A program made the position numbers and the translations under genes. A model generated the notes under the pieces. The model had not been told where the DNA came from, made no database searches, and worked only from the letters and a program-made list of their open reading frames with translations. This document shows, one piece after another, positions 42,239 to 51,003 of a stretch of DNA of 64,000 bases (its first letter is position 1; the number at the start of each line of letters is the position of its first letter). The stretch comes from Bretschneidera sinensis (taxonomy: Eukaryota > Streptophyta > Magnoliopsida > Brassicales > Akaniaceae): positions 25,195,727 through 25,259,726 of the forward strand of contig CM043703.1 in assembly GCA_023935145.1 (NCBI GenBank), in the 5' to 3' direction.

Positions 42239-42772
42239 GAACCCCTCTAAATATTTAAGCACAGTACGGACAAATGGGTGAATAGGGAACCTAAGCTCGG
42301 TCTTCAGGTGATCCAAATAAACACATAACTCCCCCTCTTTTAGATCATCACAAACACGATCCTCAATCCCAGCATTCCTAAGTGTGAACTCCTCAAGAAT
42401 CCTATATGTAATCCTTATCTCCTCAAGCTCATCTTTCTTCAGCTTATTAGGAGCAAGACACACCGCAAAACCTATGTTCGGCCTCCCATCCTCTCCCATC
42501 TCCAATCAAAGCTCGTACAAGGCATGGTCGACCTCTGAAGAGGAAGAAGATGGCTTACTTCCCTCATAAAGAACTAAGGCATGAGAGTCTCCCAAGCTAT
42601 CATTTATCTCGATTTCTAAACCAAGGTTACTCTGACTATTCTCATTACCACTGCTATTCCTATCATCTCAATTACCCCTACTATCATCCTTACTGATTTC
42701 ACTACCTCTATCACTACCATTACCACTATCACTACTACTATCTCTATTACGGTAAATATCAAAAGTAGACAT
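42233..42772 (-). pseudogene. Antisense extra ORF of element F
   Basis: A minus-strand frame of 180 codons from MSTFDIYRNRDSSSDSGNGSDRGSE, with only two internal stops (near 42664 and 42507). The first 60 residues are Ser/Asp/Asn/Gly-rich. The rest reads MGEDGRPNIGFAVCLAPNKLKKDELEEIRITYRILEEFTLRNAGIEDRVCDDLKEGELCVYLDHLKTELRFPIHPFVRTVLKYL. The LRFPIHPFVRTVLKYL segment resembles the 'putative gypsy type transposon' (transposase_28-like) domain seen in antisense extra ORFs of Tat elements. The ORF stops where the pol ORF stops, with a 6-base tail-to-tail overlap, and is probably truncated. Function unknown. Confidence 0.68.
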
Positions 42773-42948
42773 AGGTAAAGAAAGATAGGACTCACCAATC
42801 GAGAACTCTGAGAAATTTAAGTACATTGAGACTCCGAGCTTCCCACGGTGATAGAAAATCCAAGACTCCCAAACTCCAAAAGTTTCTAAACTCTGAGATT
42901 CCTAAACCCTGAAAACTTATACTACTCCGAGCTCCCAAACTTCGAGAG
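42773..42948. other. Spacer of element F before insertion D
   Basis: Non-coding; short degenerate repeats with CTCCGAG, CTCCCAAACTCC and CTCTGAGA cores. Continues at 48147 after element D. Confidence 0.5.
42944..42948. repeat. Target-site duplication of element D, left
   Basis: GAGAG; the right copy is GTGAG at 48147-48151, one mismatch. Confidence 0.7.
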
Positions 42949-44254
42949 TGATAGGAACTTAAATATTCATATTTAAGCCCCTTAATTTATATTTGTTAAG
43001 CTCTTTGTTTATGTATTTTATTCTATTTTACTTTCTTTTTGTGTTTTCTGTGTTTTTCATAGGCTTGTGAAGAAAAGAAAGCATTTTGAAGCTTTAAAGG
43101 AAGAAAATTGAAGATCCGAAAAGAGCTAGTGTGATCGGACGCAACATAGCTATGATCAAGCGCATAAGCAATCATGCGCACACATAGAAGGCTCGAGCGC
43201 AGAAGCATGCGATCAAGCGCACACGCACAAAGAGGCGGCAGAGCCAGTTTTGGAAAGATTTCTTCCGGACCTATTTTGGAAATTAGGGTTTCAAGACACC
43301 TTTAGAACCCTATAAATAGCCCTGTAAAACATAAAAACAGCATCTCCCTTTTAAGGAGCTTATCTTCCTTTTAGTATACCTTTTATTCTAGATTCGAAGT
43401 AGAGAGCTTAGGAGAGGAATTGACGACTTGTCTCCCGAGTCTTCTTCGGTTTTAATTTTTTATTTTTATTTCATTATGTTTAGAATGTTTAGTTTACTTA
43501 GTATGTGTAACTAAACTCCTATAGGGCTCGATTGAAGCCCTAGTTATGCTTTTCCACATGTTCATTCATTGATTATCTTTGTTATGGCCTTGTTAGAATA
43601 TTTAACTTGATTAATACCTGTTTGTATTTACATTCCTTATATGTATGTGCCTGATCAACGTATGCATGTGGTATGGATATGTTAGTCGAATCAATTTGGA
43701 TGACCAAGTCCTGGGTTCGACATTAGTAATAAGGGATATACACACCGGATTCCCGGGTTAATCAACATGGGAAACTGGGAGTAGACCAAGCCCTAGGTCC
43801 CGTGTGGTTGCCGATCTCCACAGCCCTCATGCTCTCTTAAAAAACAACTCAGTATACACCCATGCTGAATCCCTTAAGAGAGAAAAGAGTTAGAGTATAC
43901 ACCATGCCTAACTCGTTGCATAGGGAGATCAACAGCCTAAGGTGTGAACCAAGCCCTTAGGTTGGCAACCATTAGATATTCATGATAAGGCTAGAGCATT
44001 GAAGCTTTATTTAGTAGGAAAGTATAATTAAGGTGGATATCGTAGTCCTATGTTCTCATTATTGTTATTTACTCACAATCAAATTTGTTATTTCTCTTTT
44101 TAAACTTGAAGAAACCAATTCTAAAACGAAATTCACCAATCCCTGTGGAAATGATCTCGCACTTGCACACTATGCTACCATAGACCTTGTGCACTTGCAA
44201 GTAAAACTAGGACGGTTATTTACATATTTATTTAGGTAGATAATCGCTTGAACA
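42949..44254 (+). repeat. 5' LTR of element D
   Basis: TGATAGGAACTTAAATATTC...CGCTTGAACA, 1306 bp. U3 palindromes at 43129-43228; TATA box CTATAAATAG at 43310-43319. Confidence 0.92.
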
Positions 44255-44260
44255 AGTTTT

Positions 44261-44277
44261 TGGCGCCGTTGTCGGGG
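44261..44277 (+). other. Primer-binding site of element D
   Basis: TGGCGCCGTTGTCGGGG, six bases after the LTR. Confidence 0.9.
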
Positions 44278-44438
44278 ATTGTGCTAAATTTCTTTTTGGA
44301 ATTATTTTCGTTAGTTTTTATTTTATTCTATTTTATTTTATTCTATTTTATTTTTATTTTTATCAAGAATCATATTTATTCCTTCTTTTCGTTTTCTATT
44401 TTTGTTCAGGTGTGCAGAGGAGTTTTCTGTTCTCACTG

Positions 44439-44514
44439 AGATCGAGCGCACTGCTTGGTGCGATCTAGTGCAAGCCCAGTGCGTCAGGCGCTGTTCTTGG
44501 TGCGCTCGAGCGCA
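44439..44514 (+). other. Leader palindromes of element D
   Basis: AGATCGAGCGCAC (44439-44452), TGCGATCTAGTGCA (44459-44472) and the perfect palindrome TGCGCTCGAGCGCA (44501-44514), about 180-250 bases after the PBS. Confidence 0.8.
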
Positions 44515-44599
44515 AAAGCTCCAGAGAGTACCCGACTAGCAGTACTGAAACTGATACACTAAAGCTTTTCAACTAATTCATTCAAAGGATAAGCACCAA

Positions 44600-45150
44600 T
44601 GGCAGAAGCTAGTTATGCTTCTCTAGTTACTATGGAGAGGAAGTTAGATATACTTATAAAAGCCATGACTTCTCAAAACATCTTACCTAGTTAATGAGCC
44701 AAACAACTCCAAGTATGTGCTATATGTTCTTGTTTTGATCACACTACTGACAATTGCCCTTTGTATTCATCTGCAGATCAAGAGCAAGCAAATTATGTGG
44801 GACCGAACAACTATAACATATATGCAAATACCTATAATCCTGGATGGAGGAACCACACCAGCTTCTCATGGAGCAACAATCAAAATGCCTTGAACTTTTA
44901 AGGGCAACAAAGGAACCCCTAACAAACAGCCCACTCAGTTCTCGAATCCAAGAAAAGCGACCTAGAGAATCTTGTGATGCAATTGGCAACTCAGCAACAA
45001 CAATTGATGACCTCACAAGATCAACTTATGGCAGAGGAAAGGCAATTTCGGACTGAGATCAGACAAAGCACTGCACGGCATGAACAAGCCATTCAAAGAT
45101 TGGAAGTACAAGTGGGGCAATTGGTTAAGGAGCTAAGTGAACAAAAGTAA
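44600..45150 (+). pseudogene. Gag remnant of element D
   Basis: MAEASYASLVTMERKLDILIKAMTSQNILP, then the zinc knuckle C-A-I-C-S-C-F-D-H-T-T-D-N-C with PLYSSADQEQANYVGPNNYNIYANTYNPGWRNHTSFSWSNNQN. A Gln-rich, probably coiled part follows (LATQQQQLMTSQDQLMAEERQFRTEIRQ...AIQRLEVQVGQLVKEL). The N-terminal capsid-like half present in A and C is missing. Stops near 44692 and 44901. Confidence 0.82.
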
Positions 45151-45503
45151 GGTGCTGTTGAAACAAGTTTTTTATGACCATCATGTTGATCCATTAGAGA
45201 CCACCCTCACCCATTATTTCAAAGGATCAGATATTGAGCCAAAATCTGAAGACATTACTGATGACATCATTGAAACTGTGCACCTCCTAGAGGCTTCTCT
45301 AAATTATCCAAGTAAGTACATTGATCCTTTTGACACTCTTGTGCCTTCTAATACTACTTTTTTCCTTTTATTGTCCAGGCACCAAATTTAGAGTTGAAGC
45401 AATTGCCGAAGCATTTGACTTATGCTTATATGGGAGAGAATAAGACACTACCTATGCTGGTTGCTGCCAATCTTAGTTTTGGGGAAGTATAAGGCTTGGT
45501 CCG
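45150..45503 (+). pseudogene. Post-protease linker of element D (Athila pol remnant)
   Basis: Pieces: FYDHHVDPLETTLTHYFKGSDIEPKSEDITDDIIETVHLLEASLNYPSKYIDPFDTL, matching the tail after the protease in C, then LELKQLPKHLTYAYMGENKTLPMLVAANLSFGEV. The latter is the text that precedes RT in Athila-type Pol. It breaks off at about 45490 and goes straight into the 3' motif. This shows that the ancestor had an RT and lost it by deletion. Confidence 0.75.
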
Positions 45504-46891
45504 GCTGAAGACGTTAAACTTATCGCTTATGGGAGGCACCCGACAGCTTATCCTTTTATTTTTATTGTTTTTTATATTTCTTTTCATTTATTTAATTTCA
45601 GTACTTTTTGTTTTCCCGTATTACATTAGTTTTTCTTTTTTAGGGACAATGTGTGCATCCGTTTAAGTTTGGGGGTGTGATATGAGCCATACCGGCCCAG
45701 TTAGTTCTCCATCTCCCAGGTCAGATATTTCCGTGTTATTTACACATTAGGGACAATGTGTAAATTAAATTTGGGGGTATGGGAGACACATGCACATATT
45801 TGGTCCCAGATTTTGTTTTGGAAAAGATAAATGCATGTTCCTTTGGTAACAAAAATTTTGGTTGAATTAAAAATTTGATAAAACTTCATTAGTAAGCTTA
45901 AAATCTATAATATATAGTCTTGTAATAGGAATTTTACAAAGTTTAGTTACCTACCTCAAGGCACCAAAGAATTCACAAGTTTGATCCAAATTTGCACAAG
46001 CACATTTAGCACGCATTTGTATGGGGTATGACACATAATTATTTTATATATGTTTCCATAACCTAACTGTAATCGGATAACTTGTTGAAAAGAACACTTT
46101 GGCATAAGAAAAATAAATAAAAATGTTCATCATGCAAAAAGAAAATGAAAAGCTTCTAATGATCAGTAAAAACTTTCAACTGAGTAACTGAGCCTCTTGC
46201 CTCAGTAAGTAGTGAGTGCTCACGTCAAAAGCTGGGAAGTAAGCCTTTAATGATCATAATAAAAATTTCTACTGAGTAACTGGGCCTCCTGCCTCAGTAA
46301 GCATTGAGTGTTCATATCAAAAGGTGAAAATTTCATTTAGAAGCGTTAAAACCTGTTAGTTCCGTAGCCTTTTTGACTCGAGTTAGTAAGTCCTTAGGGG
46401 TGTCTTTACACTTAATGCCCTAAAACTATCTAGTTTGGGAGTCATTGGCCAAGCACTCATTACAAGGGTCAATTAGAAAGCTCGATGGAATTCAACATGG
46501 CAAAGATCACATGATAAAAGAAAAAGAAAAAGAAGCAAGCATTATGCCATTTTTGTTCTCTTTGATAAGGAATTCGATAAAGGTTTGGGCATAGAAACAC
46601 TATACACTAAAATTATATGAAAGCCCCATCTTATATGTACTAATTCATCACACACAAATCAAACTTGCGATGCCTTGGCCGGCCTTAGGTAAGTAACACA
46701 AGCTTTTGAAAATCCTTTTTCAATACAAAAAGGTGTTTTTATTATAAGCTTACTCATGAACGGTTATCATAGTTTTATGCACAACCCAAATCTTTGAGTA
46801 CAACGAAAATGAATTTATCTTAAATTTTGTTTTAATATAGTCTTTTGTTTTGTATTGCTAAGGGACTAGCAATATGTAAGTTTGGGAGGTG
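45504..46891 (+). other. 3' UTR and PPT of element D
   Basis: Begins with the conserved GCTGAAGACGTTAAACTTAT...GGGAGGCACC motif (45504-45540). A T-rich tract follows, then two copies of the ACTGAGTAACTG...CCTCAGTAAG stem block (46181-46240, 46272-46330) and the PPT GTTTGGGAGGTG (46880-46891). Similar AGTTTGGGGGTGTGAT strings at 45665 and TTTGGGGGTATG at 45770 resemble extra PPTs. Apart from these I see nothing coding. Confidence 0.65.
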
Positions 46892-48146
46892 TGATAGGAG
46901 CTTAAATATTCATATTTAAGCCCCTCAATTTACATTTGTTAAGCTCTTTGTTTACGTATTTTATTCTATTTTACTTCCATTTTGTGTTTTCTGTGTTTTT
47001 CATAGGCTTGTGAATAAAAGAAAGCATTTTGAAGCTTTAAAGGAAGAAAACTGAAGATCCGAAAAGAGCTAGTGCGATTGAGCGCAACATGGCTGCGATC
47101 AAGCGCACAAGTAATCGCGCGCACACATAGAAGGCTCGAGCGCACCCATGCACTCGAGTGCATAAGCATGCGATCCAGTGCACACGTACAGAGAGGCGGC
47201 AAAGCTAGTTTTGGAAAGATTTCTTCAGGACTTATTTTGGAAATTAGGGTTTCAAGGCACCTTTAGAACCCTATAAATAGCCCTATAAAACACAAAAACA
47301 GCATCTCCCTTTTGAGGAGCTTATCTTCCTTTTAGTATACCTTTTGTTCTAGATTCGAAGTAAAGAGCTTAGGAGAGGAATTGATGACTCGTCTCCCGAG
47401 TCTTCTTCGGTTTTAATTTTTTGTTTTTATTTCATTATATTTAAAATTTTAGTTTACTTAGTATGTGTAACTAAACTCCTTCTTTGCTATAGCCTTGTTA
47501 GAATATTTAACTTGATTAATACTTGTTTGTATTTACATTTCTCATATGTATGTGCCTGATCAACGTATATATGTTAGTCGAATCAATTTTGATGACCGAG
47601 TCCTGGGTTCGACATTAGTAACAATGGATATCCACACTGGATTCCCGGGTTAATCAACATGGGAAACCGGGAGTAGACCAAGCCCTAGGTCCCGTGTGGT
47701 GGCCGATCTCCACAGCCCTCATGCTCTCTTAAGAAACAACTCAGTATACACCCATGTTGAATCCCTTAAGAGAGAAAAGAGTTAGAGTATACACCATGCC
47801 TAACTCGTTGCATAGGGAGATCAATTGCCTAAGGTGTGGACCAAGCCCTTAGGTTGGCAACCATTAGATATTCATGATAAGGCTAGAGCATTGAAACTTT
47901 ACTTAGTGGGAAAGTATAATTAGGGTGGATATCGTAGTCCTATGTTTTCATTATTGTTATTTACTCACAATCAAATTTTCTATTTCTCTTTTTAAACTTG
48001 AAGAAACTAATTCTAAAACGAAATTCACCAATCCCTGTTGAAACGATCTCGCACTTGCACACTATGCTACCACAGACCTTGTGCACTTGCAAGTAAAACT
48101 AGGACGGTTATTTACATATTTATTTAGGTAGATAATCGCTCCAACA
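46892..48146 (+). repeat. 3' LTR of element D
   Basis: TGATAGGAGCTTAAATATTC...CTCCAACA, 1255 bp. Colinear with the 5' LTR but lacks a segment of about 60 bases near 47478 (present at 43518-43580). U3 palindromes at 47068-47190. Confidence 0.92.
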
Positions 48147-48636
48147 GTGAGCTTCCAAACTCCGAGAGCTCTCAAACTCCGAAGACTCTCAAACTCTGAA
48201 GGCTCTAAAATATTTTGATAGTTGTGGATAAAGTGAAAAATAAAGGAAAAAATCTTCCTTTATATTGAACTCCTCACACAAAGAGCGATGAGGCATGATT
48301 ACCTTAGCTGTATTCTCGAACATATAAGCAACACTTTTTCCAAAACTAAGAAAGATATCGACTCTTGAAAAACCCTAGGACATGCATCGTCACTTCTCAG
48401 CATTTAAGATGACGACTCAAGGTATTCTCATTTAATATCCAGATAATAAGCAAGGAAAATCTAGGGCCACACACAAAATACAAGCCCTAAAGTTTAGCAT
48501 CTTGGGCTCACAATAAACCTTGGCCCATTACAAGAAAGCCCACAAAAATAAGAAGGAGCTGAAAGCCCTAATGAAAGTCACTCTAAATGTTCAAAATAAC
48601 TAAGTCCTTTTTACTCGGAAGCAGCTCGCGTTAACC
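48147..48636. other. Element F 3' region before the tandem array
   Basis: Starts with about three 17-bp repeats (48157-48207, AAACTCCGAGAGCTCTC-like), then AT-rich non-coding sequence. No ORF or RNA gene seen. Confidence 0.5.
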
Positions 48637-50010
48637 AAAACTCCAAACAGTTGGAGCCCATGTCCAACTTTTCAGACTTCTTCAACAAACTCCGAGCAGT
48701 TAGAGTTCATGTCATTCTCCTTGGACTTCACCAACAGACTCTGAGCAGTTGGAGTCCATGTCCAACTCCTCGAACTCCTTCAACAAACTCTAAGCAGTTA
48801 GAGTTCATATCTTTCTCCTCGGACTTCTCCAACAAACTCCGAGTAGTTGGAGTCCATATCCAACTCCTCAGACTTCTCCAACAAACTCCGAGAAGTTGGA
48901 GTCTATATCCAATTCTTTAGACTTCTTCAACAAACTTCAAGCAGTAAAAGTCCATGTCCAACTCCTTGGACTTCTCCAACAAACTTCGAGCAGTTGGAGT
49001 CTATGTCCAACTTCGGACTCCTTCAACAAACTTCGAGTAGTTGGAGTTCATGTCTTTCTCCTCGAACTCCTTCATCAGACTCCGAGCAGTTGGAGTCCAT
49101 GTCCAACTCCTCAGACTCCTTCAATAAACTCCGAGCAGTTGGAGTTCATGTCTTTCTCCTTGGACTTCTCCAACAAACTCCGAGTAGTTGGAGTCCATAT
49201 CCAACTCCTCAAACTTCTCTAACAAACTCCGAGCACTTAGATTCCTTATCCAACTCTTCAGACTCTTTCAATAAACAACGAGTAGTTGAAGTTCATGTGT
49301 TTCTCCTCGAACTTCTCCAACAAACTCTAAGCAGTTAGAGTCTATATGCAACTCATCGGACTTTTCCAACAAACTCCGAGCAGTTAGAATCCATGTCCAA
49401 CTGCTCAGACTACTTCAACAGATTTCTGGTAGTTGGAGTCCATATGCAACTCCTCAGACTTCTCCAATAAACTTCGAGCAGTTGGAGTCCATATGCAACT
49501 CCTCAGACTTCTCCAAGCAAACTCTGAGCAGTTGGAGTCCATGTCCAACTCTTCGGACTCCTTCAACAAACTTCGATCAGTTAGAGTTCATGTCTTTCTC
49601 CTCGGACTTCTCCAACAAACTCCAAGCATTAGAGTCCATGTTTAATTCCTCATGCTTTTCCAAACAAACTTCGAGCAGTTGGAGTCCATATCCAACTCCT
49701 TCGACTCCTTCATTAAACTCCGAGCAATTTGAGTTCATGTCTTTCTCCTTAGACTTTTCCTACAAACTTCTAGTAGTTGGAGTCCATGTTCAACTCCTTG
49801 GACTCCTTCAACAAACTCTAAGAAGTTAGAGTTTATGTCTTTCTCCTTGGACTTCTCTAACAAACTCCGAGCAGTTGGAGTTCATGTCTTTCTTCTTAGA
49901 CTTCTCCAACAAACTCCGAGCACAGTTGGAGCCCGTGTCCAACTCCTCGAACTTTATCAATAAACTCTGAGTAGTTAGAGTTCATGTCTTCCTCCTCGCA
50001 CTTCTCCAAT
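48637..50010 (+). repeat. 49-bp tandem array, type I (about 27 copies)
   Basis: The unit is 49 bases with core CAACAAACTCCGAGCAGTTGG. Two variants alternate, one with GTCCATGTCCAACTCC and one with GTTCATGTCTTTCTCC. In the first, the segment across the unit boundary is an inverted repeat (example 49081-49115: AGTTGGA, loop GTCCATG, TCCAACT). The period is not a multiple of 3 and stops are rare, so several spurious ORFs arise. Tandem repeats in the 3' UTR are known from Tat/Ogre elements. Confidence 0.9.
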
Positions 50011-50435
50011 AAACGGCGATCAATTTTGACTAAGTGTTAACTCCTCGAACTCAATCATTAAACTCTAAGTAGTTTTGACTAAGTGTAACCTCCTCGGACT
50101 CAATCGCCAAACCCCGAGCAGTTTTGACTGAGTGTCAACTCCTCAGACTCAATCGCTAAACTCCAAGCAGTTTTGACCGAGTGTCAACTCTTTGGACTCC
50201 ATCACCAAACTCCGAGCAGTTTTGACTGAGTGTCAACTCCTTGGACTCAATTGCAAAACTCTGAGCAGGTTTGACTGAGTGTCAACTTCTTGGACTCAAT
50301 CGCCAAACTTTTAAGCAGTTTTGACTAAGTGTCAACTCCTCATACTCAATCGCCAAATTCTTAGCAGTTTTAACTGAGAGTCAGCTCCTCGGACTTAATC
50401 GCCAAACTCTGAGCAGTTTTTCAACTCCTCGGACG
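50011..50435 (+). repeat. 49-bp tandem array, type II (about 9 copies)
   Basis: Same period and related core (CCAAACTCCGAGCAG) but with TTTTGACTGAGTGTCAACTC in place of the Type I arm, so the type I stem is lost. Directly follows type I. Confidence 0.85.
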
Positions 50436-50570
50436 TGCTTAGTAAACTTCGAGGGTAACTAGCCTATCGTACCTCCTCATAGTCTCCTCTCAAACAGGTT
50501 CAAGCTACCATTCTAAGTTGCACAGTATACCCCATGCTACCTACTTCCTCAAGTACTTAAATGCACTTAA

Positions 50571-50586
50571 GGAAGTGGGGGACATT
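50571..50586 (+). other. Polypurine tract of element F
   Basis: GGAAGTGGGGGACATT before the LTR start. Confidence 0.8.
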
Positions 50587-51003
50587 TGATATAGGGGAAA
50601 ATTCCCTCTCCAATAACATGATGACACGTGTCAATCTCCAAGGTAAAAATGGTTATTTTATAATCACGACAAGACAACCAATCTCTTCCCGACACATGGT
50701 AAATGGCATAATAGTAATTTTACACCAAAAGACCTAATGCTATTCCGTCACTCTGACTTTTGGATAAACTTGTATGACTTATAGATAACTCCAAAATAAT
50801 ACTACTCCCATATCAATACTACAATTGTTATCCTAATCAAACTCTGCTCTGACACACTATAAAAATTAGTCTTCATAAATCAAAAGGTACACATAATTGT
50901 CCATTAACTGCTCCTGATTTCATACAGCTCCCATTATTTCTCCAAAAAAAAATCCTATACTAACTTAGGCATCGGAGAATCCTTTGGAGACACACTCCCC
51001 TCT
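50587..51003 (+). repeat. 3' LTR of element F (L0), truncated
   Basis: TGATATAGGGGAAAATTCCC up to about 51003, where it is replaced by block R. TATA box CTATAAAAAT near 50857. Complete relatives are L2 (57602-58100) and L3 (62039-62541), so roughly the last 90 bases are lost. Confidence 0.8.

Larger units (their letters stand above)
42949..48146 (+). mobile_element. Element D: short pol-less Athila-like element
   Basis: 5' LTR 42949-44254, PBS, leader palindromes, gag remnant, short region upstream of RT, then directly the conserved 3' motif, PPT and 3' LTR 46892-48146. The interior is only about 2.6 kb. It lacks the protease core, RT, RNase H, integrase and the extra ORF of A. It is a deletion derivative of the A/B/C family in the opposite orientation. 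Confidence 0.9.

Noticed and set aside
48651..49829. Five long overlapping ORFs (70-163 codons) with repeating protein text
   Set aside because: They are readings of the 49-bp tandem array. The period is not a multiple of three and the unit lacks stops, so all frames stay open.
48637..50435. CRISPR-like appearance of regular repeats
   Set aside because: Repeats are contiguous with no unique spacers, and the setting is a plant retrotransposon 3' UTR.
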